DNA of 64,000 nucleotides, taken from positions 179,694-243,693 of the forward strand of contig JAQGOL010000040.1 of assembly GCA_028293625.1 (NCBI GenBank). Reading direction: 5' to 3'. This DNA is from Chthoniobacteraceae bacterium (lineage in GTDB: Bacteria; Verrucomicrobiota; Verrucomicrobiia; Chthoniobacterales; Chthoniobacteraceae). Numbering within the stretch: the stretch's first letter is position 1; the number at the start of each line of letters is the position of its first letter. A program made the translations under genes and the position numbers. Of the stretch, positions 19,577 through 27,803 are shown piece by piece. The notes under the pieces are model-generated. The model did not search any database, was not told where the DNA came from, and saw only the letters and a list, made by a program, of their open reading frames with translations.

Positions 19577-20062
19577 ATGAGCACGCCAGACGCTCACGCC
19601 GAGCTGAAACAGAAGCTCGCGGACATCGTCCGAGCATTCGAACCAGTCGGTCCGACACGTTATGCGAAGCTCTTGCCGATCAAAGAGATGATCGCTGAAC
19701 TACGCCGCAAAGGAGCCGGATACGGTGTAATCCGAAACATTCTCGCTTCAGTCGGTGTAAGTGTTGCGATTGACACGCTTGGCCGTTTTTGCCGGGAAGA
19801 AATCGAAAAACGCGAACCGCGCCCGCTCCGTTCAGACCGGCAATCACGCCAGGCAAAACGACCGACAACCATGCCGCGTCCGGCGATTCCAGGCTCCTCT
19901 GCGTCAAGTCGTGACGCTTCCGTCGAGGCCGCATCCGACAACCCGTCACCGGCTTCATCCCCTGCTATGGCAACGCACCCAGCATCGGCTTCATCGCCGG
20001 AACCGGCATCCCAACCCACAGGCGGCCGTGGCCCACGCATCGCGGATGCAAGCAAACTCTGA
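19577..20062 (+). CDS. Small conjugation accessory protein (position of TraK)
   Basis: A 161-residue protein. The N-terminal about 75 residues are folded-looking, with a probable helix-turn-helix (LLPIKEMIAELRRKGAGYGV, IRNILASVGVSVAIDTLGRF). The rest is a disordered Pro/Ser/Ala tail. It is the first gene of a plus-strand run into the TraL-like, TraM-like and coupling-protein genes. IncP-type systems have the oriT-binding protein TraK at this place, and the small basic DNA-binding look agrees. Homology is not established. Confidence 0.6.
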   Translation: MSTPDAHAELKQKLADIVRAFEPVGPTRYAKLLPIKEMIAELRRKGAGYGVIRNILASVGVSVAIDTLGRFCREEIEKREPRPLRSDRQSRQAKRPTTMPRPAIPGSSASSRDASVEAASDNPSPASSPAMATHPASASSPEPASQPTGGRGPRIADASKL

Positions 20063-20077
20063 TTACCGAATCATTCC

Positions 20078-20806
20078 ATGACCAAACGACTGAACTTCGT
20101 CATCAACGGCAAAGGCGGCGTCGGCAAAAGCTTCTTTGCCACCAACTTTGTCCAGCATCTGAAAGACCGGCAGATCCCACATGCGGCCGTCGATACCGAT
20201 CAGGAGAATTCCACGCTGAAGCGGTTCCATCCCGACTCCGGATTCATCGATCCTGAACAGCCGCAGGAACTCGACACCATCTTTGCGCTCATCGAGAAGC
20301 ACGATCTGGTCATCGTCGATTGCCGCGCAGCGTCGACCGACTTGTTCCTTCGTTACTTCACGGAGATCGCCGTGTTTGAAGTGCTCGAGGCCGCCGGCGC
20401 GGAGCTGACAGTCATCATGCCAGTGAACCACGAGAACGACAGCATCGAGCAAGTCCGACTCGTTTCAACCAGCCTTGAAAGCCGCTGTAGTTATGTATTG
20501 GTCAGGAACGAGGTGCACAGCGAGCAGTTCCGCATTTACGACAACAGCCGCAGCCGCCAGCGGATCCTCCACGAGTTCAGCGGACGCGAGATCAGTATGA
20601 AACGGATGCAGGACTGGCTGGTGGCATCGCTGAACGAGTACAGCCTTACTGCCACAAACGCGATCACGCATCCGGCGTTCACTTTGATCGACCGTCAGCG
20701 ACTCAAACATTGGCAACGCCATTTCGACGCGCAGGTTGATCTGGCGGCTGACTTACTCCTGCCGGACCACGCCAACATGCAAACCGTGCTGCCACTGGAA
20801 CAATGA
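20078..20806 (+). CDS. traL: TraL-like P-loop ATPase (ParA/MinD superfamily)
   Basis: A 242-residue protein with the deviant Walker A GKGGVGKS at residues 11-18, a DTD switch (VDTDQENSTL) and the Walker B-like LVIVDCRAAS. The short length and the absence of a partner ParB fit the IncP TraL family rather than plasmid partition. It overlaps the next gene by ATGA and follows the TraK-position gene by 15 bp. Role in transfer is accessory and not well defined in the family. Confidence 0.75.
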   Translation: MTKRLNFVINGKGGVGKSFFATNFVQHLKDRQIPHAAVDTDQENSTLKRFHPDSGFIDPEQPQELDTIFALIEKHDLVIVDCRAASTDLFLRYFTEIAVFEVLEAAGAELTVIMPVNHENDSIEQVRLVSTSLESRCSYVLVRNEVHSEQFRIYDNSRSRQRILHEFSGREISMKRMQDWLVASLNEYSLTATNAITHPAFTLIDRQRLKHWQRHFDAQVDLAADLLLPDHANMQTVLPLEQ

Positions 20807-21156
20807 GCGAGAAAGTCACACTCGACGAGGCCATCGCTACTTGGCGAGCAAAGCATCAGATCAATGAAGACGATCCCATCATGGCGTCGCTGGAACTTGT
20901 CCGCATTTATCTGTTGCATGCGCCGTCGGGCTCACCGGAATCGGGCATTGAACGGCCCAGTTACCAGGAGTTTCGCGACACCGTGGAGCTACTCAATAAG
21001 TGCGCCGAAACCTTCGCCAAACAGTCGCTCGATCTGACCTTCGAGTTGCGCCGCGTCGGAAGTCTCAACCAGCAAAAGAACGAACCACCCATCGGACTCC
21101 TGATGATCATTACCGGCCTCGCCTTGCTGGCAGGCATCCTGATCGGCCGGTGCTGA
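20803..21156 (+). CDS. TraM-like small membrane-anchored conjugation protein
   Basis: A 117-residue protein with a soluble helical N-terminal part (residues 1-90) and one C-terminal transmembrane span (GLLMIITGLALLAGILIG). Size, topology and place between the TraL-like ATPase and the coupling protein match IncP TraM. It is translationally coupled to traL (ATGA). Assignment relies mainly on synteny. Confidence 0.6.
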   Translation: MSEKVTLDEAIATWRAKHQINEDDPIMASLELVRIYLLHAPSGSPESGIERPSYQEFRDTVELLNKCAETFAKQSLDLTFELRRVGSLNQQKNEPPIGLLMIITGLALLAGILIGRC

Positions 21157-21163
21157 CGAGCCC

Positions 21164-22579
21164 ATGTCAATCATCTTTGCCATCGTGGCCTTCGTGCTGA
21201 TCGCCGCCGGCACCGCGATCGTAATCAGACGCTCGCAAAAATCGAAACAGCCAGCGGTTGTCCAACTGGGCGGCTTATCGTGGACACGCGAAGACTTCTG
21301 CCGCGGTTGGCTGATCACCGGCGACACCGGCTCAGGCAAAACGCGCTCCGGCATCACGCCCCTACTCTATCAAGTCTTCAAAAACGAGCCTTGCTGGGGT
21401 GGCGTCTGCATCGACGACAAAGGTCTTTACTGGGAAACGCTTCGCGAAATGGCCCTTCACTTCGGCCGCGAACGCGATCTGATTTTGCTCCAGGTCCGGC
21501 CCGATAGTGCCCCCGCAGACTGGCAACCGGCGCACACATACAATCTCACGTCCGACCGCGGAATCCCGTACAACACGTTCGCTAAGGCAGTCATCGACAC
21601 CGCATCGAGTCTTGGCCAATCCGGCGACAAAGGATTCTTCAAAAACCAAGCCCAGGTTCACATCGCACGCGCCCTCGAACTGCTCCGTGAGATCCGCGCC
21701 GATGTTACACTCGAGAACGCCTATCATCTCCTCATCGACCCGAGCGATCTACAGGACGCACTCGACGACCTCGTCTACGCCAATCCCAGCCCCGCGCGCA
21801 ACGAGGTGATGGCTCATTTCCGGAACCGATTTCTCAACCAGCCGGCCGAGCAGATCGGCGGCGTAAAAGAAACCATCGCCAACTATCTCCAGGCATTCAT
21901 CACCCCTGACATCGTCCGAGTCTTTAGCCCGCGTACGAACACGTTCGACTTCCCCGATATCGACCGCGGCAAAATCATTTGCGTGGCCATGCCCCAGAAG
22001 TTCCAGATCGAGCGCCGATACGTGAACACGTTCCTGAAGATGCTCTTCTACACCCACACGCTACGCCGCTTCGACAAACCCGCAGAACAACGCCAACGCG
22101 ACAACCTGCTCATCCTGTGGGCCGACGAAGCCCAGCGTTTCGTCACCTCTTCCGAGGAAGGCATGAGCGACTACAACTGCGTCGACGTCATCCGCGAGGC
22201 CCGTGCCACCGTCGTCGCCGCCGCCCAGTCCACCACCTCGTTCATTCCGCCGCTCGGTAAAGAAAAAGCCCGCGTCTTCACCCTGAACCTCCGCAACCGC
22301 CTCATCTTCCGGGCAGCTGACGAGGAAGGCGCCGTCGACAGCGCCGATTTCCTCGGCAAAACCAAGATCATCAAGAAGTCGTGGGGATACACTGCCGGCA
22401 AACTCACCCGCAACTTCACCGAGCAGGAAGAACACAAGATCAAGCCCCACCTCCTCCGCGCCCTCCCCAAGCACACCTGCATCCTCGTCCACTGCGAACG
22501 GGGGCACCGCCGCCGCCTCCTACCCCCAATGGAGCCGGATGGACGCACTTCACCATGGTTTCGGCGGCGCTGGTGGTGA
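21164..22579 (+). CDS. traG: Type IV coupling protein (TraD/VirD4 family)
   Basis: A 471-residue P-loop ATPase with one N-terminal membrane span (IIFAIVAFVLIAAGTAIVI). Walker A GDTGSGKT lies near residues 50-57, Walker B LLILWADEAQRF near 320, and an arginine/switch region VIREARATVVAAAQS follows. It docks the relaxosome to the secretion channel and energises DNA export. It is somewhat shorter than VirD4/TraG (550-650 residues), with the all-alpha domain reduced. It lies 7 bp after the TraM-like gene at the end of the tra operon. Confidence 0.88.
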   Translation: MSIIFAIVAFVLIAAGTAIVIRRSQKSKQPAVVQLGGLSWTREDFCRGWLITGDTGSGKTRSGITPLLYQVFKNEPCWGGVCIDDKGLYWETLREMALHFGRERDLILLQVRPDSAPADWQPAHTYNLTSDRGIPYNTFAKAVIDTASSLGQSGDKGFFKNQAQVHIARALELLREIRADVTLENAYHLLIDPSDLQDALDDLVYANPSPARNEVMAHFRNRFLNQPAEQIGGVKETIANYLQAFITPDIVRVFSPRTNTFDFPDIDRGKIICVAMPQKFQIERRYVNTFLKMLFYTHTLRRFDKPAEQRQRDNLLILWADEAQRFVTSSEEGMSDYNCVDVIREARATVVAAAQSTTSFIPPLGKEKARVFTLNLRNRLIFRAADEEGAVDSADFLGKTKIIKKSWGYTAGKLTRNFTEQEEHKIKPHLLRALPKHTCILVHCERGHRRRLLPPMEPDGRTSPWFRRRWW

Positions 22580-22780
22580 ATCCCAAGACTCCATCTTCCG
22601 AACTCAAAGCCCGTGTATAGATTGCTATCGCAACATCCTAACCAGGTAGGCTCTGTAAGTCGTTAGAAAACTGGGGTGCTGCCGAACGACAAGAGACAAA
22701 TATATGCCACCAATGCGTATAGCAGCTTGGTTAAGAAAAGTTCTTCCAAAGCCGGCGAATTCTGCTCAATCATATCGCTC

Positions 22781-23245
22781 ATGCGTTTGCTTTTGTTCTT
22801 CGTGGTTGCCCTATCGGCGCTGGCAAGCGAGGCGTTGCCCGCGGGAGACCGCGCTCCAGCTGAAATCAAAATTCCAAATCCGAAGAAACTGTGGGACTAC
22901 TTCAAGGCTCTGGAGTCAACATCGAAGGAAACGGAGAAGGCCGTTTTCGGCAACAAGGTTTTATCCGAAGCCTACGATCTGGCTGATAGTGGAGCTATCA
23001 CGCAAGACACCTTCAAATTGCTGGAATCGCTGGCGCTCTGGCTGATTACGGATGGCTTCAACAAGAACCTGAAGACAATCGAAGGCGTTGCGGGTGTAAA
23101 AATTGATAAGGACAATCTGTTTGACAAGTATCGCGAGCAGAAGCTGGCTCCGTATATACCGAAAGAAGAGTGCATTCTCTTTTTCACAAACGGGGTTTCA
23201 TACGCCTGGAATGGCAAAGAATGGGTGAGGCACCCATCGAAATGA
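22781..23245 (+). CDS. Small exported protein, unknown
   Basis: From the ATG at 22781 the protein has 154 residues and a good signal peptide (MRLLLFFVVALSALASEALP), with likely cleavage after ASEA. The mature part is helical and charged, ending in FFTNGVSYAWNGKEWVRH. A longer frame to 22676 would hide the signal peptide. Not recognised. It lies about 200 bp after the coupling protein and begins the cargo between the two halves of the conjugation genes. Confidence 0.6.
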   Translation: MRLLLFFVVALSALASEALPAGDRAPAEIKIPNPKKLWDYFKALESTSKETEKAVFGNKVLSEAYDLADSGAITQDTFKLLESLALWLITDGFNKNLKTIEGVAGVKIDKDNLFDKYREQKLAPYIPKEECILFFTNGVSYAWNGKEWVRHPSK

Positions 23246-24037
23246 CGAAAGAGGGAACTCAGACCGCTTCGGTATTATACCAGGGTGCGGTCTCTTCATT
23301 TACTTAAGCAGGTTGCCCCTTTTTTGGGATCCTATTTCAGCTCGCGCGGCATCCCCGGAGACTCCGCAGCATTTTAGCCGGATGACACTTCCCGACGCAG
23401 TCGCGAGTCTTGTCCCTGATTTCCATAAAAAATTTCTCTCCAAAAGACTTCCGCCAGACGCAATCCGACAGTGGCGCATTGCTCGTGGGCATTGTAGGGA
23501 TCATAACGCAGGCCGCTAAAGCGATCCGCACCGGTCGTGTAAAGGATAGCTGCTGCACTGCCATCCGCAGTAATTCCCAACGCCCGGTTCCCGGAGACAG
23601 GGGTGATTTCCGTGCTCTCGGAGCATCAGATTGGGCCACAAACTCCCGGGCGAGTGCACCATGCATACGCGTATTTCCTCGGGCGACTTCATCCTGGCCA
23701 AAGTTATTCCGCTGATCCGATGTCTGTAAATTCCCCGCTCCGGCTTCGCCGGAAATTCTTGCAGCGGCCGGTCTGTTTGATCCGAAATCGAGTGCGCATC
23801 AGCCCGCACCTGTTCCCTCCGCTCCCGGCGCAGATCCAAATGGAGAGCGGCCAAGGTCGTGAAGCCGGCGAGGCATTTCTTATCTTTCAAGGGTGAAGTC
23901 ATCAGTACGGCGCAAAGCGTTCATACTGTGAGGTATTGGCGGATCGGGCGCACCTGCCGGATTGAGGAAGGGTGGAAGACCAGGGCTCATGGATTGAGCG
24001 CACCAAACCTGATCGGTCGCATTGGGCAGCGTTCCAC
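23246..24037. other. Eroded stretch, no intact gene
   Basis: About 790 bp. Several overlapping minus-strand frames of 68-128 codons have patches of protein-like sequence (for example ILYTTGADRFSGLRYDPYN near 23500-23560), suggesting a decayed gene with multiple frameshifts. I cannot name it. The 3' end abuts the ExbD-like operon. Confidence 0.4.
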
Positions 24038-24676
24038 TCATCGGGTATCGCCCTTAGGAGAGAATTCGCTCGTTTGCCCCGGGTAAAGGCTTTTCACGCT
24101 CCCTTCAGGATTTCCGGGTGTCACTATGCGGCGTAGCCGCAGCGGGGCAGCGCCCGCATTTTCGTTGGCCCGGTTTACAAAGAAAGCCTCCACGTTGCAG
24201 GTCATGCCATCCGGCACTCCGGTGCACAAAACGGCCCACAGTTGCTTCGGAGGAGAGGCTTTGCCTTCGTATTCTTCCACCTCCAAGGCTTCTTCATCGG
24301 TTTTCGATGAAAAACCGATCAGGGAGATCTTCATTTCCTTCGGCAGTTGCGCCGGATCGACCAGCCACCGCCGTTGGTTCTCCTCATAATGGAGCGTGAG
24401 CTTCCGCCGCCCTGACGCATTATCGCCGAGGGTGACCTCTGGCGTCAGCGCACAGTGCAATGACGCCCCCTGTGCGGCTTCCGTCTTGATGCTGAAATGG
24501 AAGAGCTGGTATTGCAGATCAGGCTGAGCCGGCTCCGCCACCGGGGTCGGCGGCGTCGTGATCGAAAAAATGATGCCGAGGACGAGCACCGCCGCGAAAC
24601 CGCAGACGATGACGTCCAGGAATTCGCGCATGTTCGAGTGTCCGCTGTGATCGGAGTGACGTTTACTCATGGTCAC
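24038..24676 (-). CDS. ExbD/TolR-like single-span protein A of the envelope-motor operon
   Basis: A 212-residue protein with a short charged cytoplasmic N-terminus (residues 1-18), one transmembrane helix (19-38, FLDVIVCGFAAVLVLGIIFS) and a beta-rich periplasmic domain. Asp21 opens the helix, the place of the proton-carrying Asp in ExbD/TolR/MotB. The neighbouring paralogue has the same pattern with Glu (LLEVLLCG versus FLDVIVCG). It is the last gene of a four-gene operon and overlaps the preceding gene by ATGA. No OmpA-type peptidoglycan-binding domain is visible. The ExbD-like role rests on topology, the acidic residue and the adjacent ExbB/TolQ-type gene, not on recognised domain homology. 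Confidence 0.68.
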   Translation of the reverse strand: MTMSKRHSDHSGHSNMREFLDVIVCGFAAVLVLGIIFSITTPPTPVAEPAQPDLQYQLFHFSIKTEAAQGASLHCALTPEVTLGDNASGRRKLTLHYEENQRRWLVDPAQLPKEMKISLIGFSSKTDEEALEVEEYEGKASPPKQLWAVLCTGVPDGMTCNVEAFFVNRANENAGAAPLRLRRIVTPGNPEGSVKSLYPGQTSEFSPKGDTR

Positions 24677-25392
24677 TTAGGAGTGATCCCACGCACCGGT
24701 CGCTCGGGATCAGCCGGGTGAATTGTCGCGATCAGCACCCTCTCCTCGCGCGAGGGAGGGGTCGCCTCTCGCTGCTTTTGCGGGATGGCCGGCGTCTGTT
24801 CCTGGGCTTCGAGCAGAAAGACTCCGGCGGTCTCGTAGCGGTGATTGACCGGCGCCGGCGGATCATACGTCGCTTTAACCCGATGGAAGTCGCTATCTAT
24901 GCCGATCTCGAGCGTCAGCTCGACTTTTTCCGCCAGTTTGCTCGCACTGCCCGCAGCGCAGATCAACTCGAGTTTCTTCAGATTATCGGCAGGCGCGTGA
25001 GTGACAAAAACGCGCCGCCACCCGGTATCCTCACGACCTTCCGTCCAGTGATGCAAGCGCTGTTTTGCGTCCAAGCCATGCAGCTCAATGCGGCCCGGCT
25101 CGATGCCGGTACCTTTTCCGGCCTCCACCCAGATTTGGATCAAGAAATCATTGGAACCACTCACAGCCTTGGGCGGACGGCGCGCGTGCGCTTCCCTACG
25201 CGTGGCCGCGCGCTCCGCTTTCGCTCCGCCCGGGCTCTCCGGACTCCCGCTTTTGGGCAGCACGGAGTAGAGCATCATGAGCGCAGCGGCCGCCCCGAGC
25301 CCGCAGAGCAGCACCTCCAGCAAATCTTCCACGAGCGGATCGCGCTCTTCTTCCGCGCTGTGCGAGCGGCCTCGGAGACGGGTGATCTTCAT
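24673..25392 (-). CDS. ExbD/TolR-like single-span protein B of the envelope-motor operon
   Basis: A 239-residue protein built like protein A: charged N-terminus, one transmembrane helix (about 24-44, LLEVLLCGLGAAAALMMLYS), a Pro/Arg-rich linker and a beta-type periplasmic domain (about 80-200). Glu26 takes the place of Asp21 in protein A, and a Cys-Gly follows four residues later in both. Start and stop overlap both neighbours by 4 bp. Two unequal ExbD-like subunits beside one ExbB-like channel suggest a heteromeric ion-driven rotor. That is inference from topology and context. Confidence 0.68.
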   Translation of the reverse strand: MKITRLRGRSHSAEEERDPLVEDLLEVLLCGLGAAAALMMLYSVLPKSGSPESPGGAKAERAATRREAHARRPPKAVSGSNDFLIQIWVEAGKGTGIEPGRIELHGLDAKQRLHHWTEGREDTGWRRVFVTHAPADNLKKLELICAAGSASKLAEKVELTLEIGIDSDFHRVKATYDPPAPVNHRYETAGVFLLEAQEQTPAIPQKQREATPPSREERVLIATIHPADPERPVRGITPK

Positions 25393-27728
25393 CGTGGTCC
25401 CTCCATCTCGCCATTCCCTGAGCTACTGCCATTTTCGCGGTGGCCATTGAGAAGCGCGTCCGGGCCGTGGGAGCGCGGGCCGACTTCCGGCGCGTAAAAG
25501 GCGCGGTAAGCGCGCACGGTCCGCCGCCACACGTCCTCCGCCCACTTACGGTAGAAGCGGCGCCGCCGCCGCGGCTGGCTTTCCTCACACTTAGAAAGGA
25601 GCCGATGCTCTACCTCATCGATAAACGCCACCTCCCGATGCCCAAGGGCCGCATCGAGAAAAGCGAGCACTAGGCTAAGCGCAAACGCGGAGAGCGTGGC
25701 GGTGAAAGCCACACCTAAACTGCCGGAGACTTTCGAGATGGCTTCTGCCTGGGCAAAGGAGCCTTGCGCCCGCGCAATGTCTTCCGCGCTGGCCATCGAG
25801 GCCGCGATGCCCAGCACTTTTCCGATGAAGCCGACCGTGGGCAGCGCGCGCCCGCAGTAGGAGCCCAGCCAGCGCGAGCGAGCATTGGTCTCCCGGAAGG
25901 ATTCCGCGCGCACCACCAGCATATCCGGCGAAGGAGCCGGCGTGCCGTAGCTCCGCAAAAAAGCTCTCCGGGCCGTGTAGAGCAATTGGGCTGGAATAGA
26001 GAAGGCGTGCACCGAAGCCGCCTGGGCCGAGCGCCGCAGATTCCAGGAGAGCCACCACCACGCCAGCCTGCTCCACGCGAGCACCAAGAGCCGACCCGCA
26101 AGCAGTGCTATTACGAAAAAGAAGAGCCCGTACATAACGCACTGATCGATCCCATCCACGAAGGTCAGGTGGAAGCGCGCAGTGCGGACGTCGTCGTCCG
26201 CCTGGGCCATCTCGACAAACCGCACGAGGATTTGGTGGATGAAGACCCAGTTCTCAAACTCGAAGTCCGGCTCGCCGGCGGCAGCGGCCTTGGCCTCTGG
26301 TTTGGCCGTGTGTTGGCCGTTTTCCTCTTTCAGTGGGTGGGGTGCCTTTGCAGCCGCGTGCTCGATCCGCTCGAGCAACTGCCTCTGCACGCCGCCGATC
26401 GCCAATGCGGCGGAAACAATAACGGCCGGGCGCTCGCGGTATTCCGGCAGAGCGGCCTTTGACGCCAGGTCGCGGGCGAGTACCTCCGCTGCCTGGCTTT
26501 CCGTCTCGCGCTGCCCGCTCCCGCCTTCACTTAACTCGATGTGCTGGATGTAGGTAGCCAGCGTGGCAAAGGCGCCCAACTGGAAGAGGTTCTGCCCATC
26601 GGGCGGCTGGCGCTGCAGGCGAGCGCGAAAGTGCTCCGCCAACGCCGCCAGCTTTTCCTCCGTCGGCGGGGCTCCGGTGGCATCGCGCAGGTGCATACGG
26701 CCCAGGGCAACGATGAGCAGCGGCAACTCCTGCTGGGCCTGGAGACCGGCCGCGAGCTTGCAAATCGCATCCCTCCGCCGCCGCTTCGTCTCACTCTCCG
26801 CCTCTTCCGGCCACGCCGCCAGCCGCAGCCAGCGCGTGAGCGGCTCAGCAACCGGCGCCACCTTCGCCGGGGCCGGCGGTGGGCTCTTGGTCGTGAGCAA
26901 CGCGGCTGGGGCAAAGGGGCTCTCCGCCAGCAGCGTGGCAAAGGGTGAAGGCACCCCTTTCTGCGCCGCAGGCGCCGCCGCCCGCATCTCACCCGCGGTC
27001 TGGGGCTGTTCCGGCTCCCGCTCCAGCCAATCGAAGATCGGCTGGAGCGCTCTCGCCACGGTGCGGTGCTCCCAAACGCGAAACTCGGAAGCCCACGGAA
27101 CGCCGACATCCGGCACGTCGGTCTTCGTGGGTTTCGCCAGCCCGGCCAGCGCGGGCGGCGCGGGCGGCGCGGGCGCCAGAGAATCCACGATCCGCTCGGC
27201 TAGCCGTCCGCGCATGTAGGACCACACATCAAACGCCAGCACACCGCAGAGCACCACGCTGGCGAGAGTCCAGACCAAGGGCGGCGCGAACGATTTCTGC
27301 CGCGGCCGCGAGATGCCCACCAGCTCCAGCACGCCCGTCACCGTATGCAACACCAGCCCAACGATGAATTGTCCGAGCCAGAGCAGCCCGCCAAACAGGC
27401 GCTGCCAGAATGGCTTCATCCAGGTAAGCACCGCATCAAGTCCCCACAGGCCTCGTTTTGCACCGCTGAACAAGCGCGGCCGAGCGGCGTGCCAGGTCTT
27501 CCTCCGCCGTGTGTCCAGCCAGCGGAGGACAATAACCGATTTTTTCCACACCTGCTTGGCGGCGGGCGGCCCATACGTTTTGACCAAGCCCGCTGCCTTG
27601 ATCAGCGCGCTTCGCGCGGAGCGCACCAAGGGAAGCAGTTGTGTGATCGCGTGGCGGAACTGGGACTTGGGAGCAGCCGAGGATTCGTCTTCCGGCTCTG
27701 GCTGGGTGGGAGAATGAGGAATGTCCAT
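25389..27728 (-). CDS. Large MotA/TolQ/ExbB-type proton channel protein
   Basis: A 779-residue membrane protein. The C-terminal core (about 628-700) has the family's helices: ALPTVGFIGKVLGI, then SGSLGVAFTATLSAFALSLV, followed by a cytoplasmic basic tail. A preceding span is VMYGLFFFVIALLAGRLLVL. Unlike ordinary ExbB (about 240 residues), it has two further N-terminal spans (LFGGLLWLGQFIVGLVL; LVWTLASVVLCGVLAF) and about 350 residues between them and the core, Pro/Ala-rich and helical, probably periplasmic. It lies 75 bp after the giant exported protein gene and overlaps the first ExbD-like gene by 4 bp. It should form an ion channel that converts proton or sodium motive force into motion. 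Confidence 0.8.
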   Translation of the reverse strand: MDIPHSPTQPEPEDESSAAPKSQFRHAITQLLPLVRSARSALIKAAGLVKTYGPPAAKQVWKKSVIVLRWLDTRRRKTWHAARPRLFSGAKRGLWGLDAVLTWMKPFWQRLFGGLLWLGQFIVGLVLHTVTGVLELVGISRPRQKSFAPPLVWTLASVVLCGVLAFDVWSYMRGRLAERIVDSLAPAPPAPPALAGLAKPTKTDVPDVGVPWASEFRVWEHRTVARALQPIFDWLEREPEQPQTAGEMRAAAPAAQKGVPSPFATLLAESPFAPAALLTTKSPPPAPAKVAPVAEPLTRWLRLAAWPEEAESETKRRRRDAICKLAAGLQAQQELPLLIVALGRMHLRDATGAPPTEEKLAALAEHFRARLQRQPPDGQNLFQLGAFATLATYIQHIELSEGGSGQRETESQAAEVLARDLASKAALPEYRERPAVIVSAALAIGGVQRQLLERIEHAAAKAPHPLKEENGQHTAKPEAKAAAAGEPDFEFENWVFIHQILVRFVEMAQADDDVRTARFHLTFVDGIDQCVMYGLFFFVIALLAGRLLVLAWSRLAWWWLSWNLRRSAQAASVHAFSIPAQLLYTARRAFLRSYGTPAPSPDMLVVRAESFRETNARSRWLGSYCGRALPTVGFIGKVLGIAASMASAEDIARAQGSFAQAEAISKVSGSLGVAFTATLSAFALSLVLAFLDAALGHREVAFIDEVEHRLLSKCEESQPRRRRRFYRKWAEDVWRRTVRAYRAFYAPEVGPRSHGPDALLNGHRENGSSSGNGEMEGPR

Positions 27729-27803
27729 GGTAAGCGTTGTCTGAGCACGCTGGCGGGGCCAGAACGGCGATTCGCCGGCCGCTGCGGAGAAATGTTTGTG
27801 GCC

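Noticed and set aside
20078-20806. Plasmid partition ParA
   Set aside because: No ParB gene or centromere-like array follows; order and coupling with TraM-like and coupling-protein genes fit TraL better.
22061-22507. Minus-strand frame opposite the coupling-protein gene
   Set aside because: Acidic Val/Gly/Glu-rich shadow of a high-GC coding strand; the plus strand has clear Walker motifs.
24038-27728. Zorya type defence (zorAB)
   Set aside because: The motor logic is similar, but the single-span proteins lack an OmpA-like domain, the channel has a large insert instead of the ZorA cytoplasmic tail, and no zorC/zorD/zorE genes are present.
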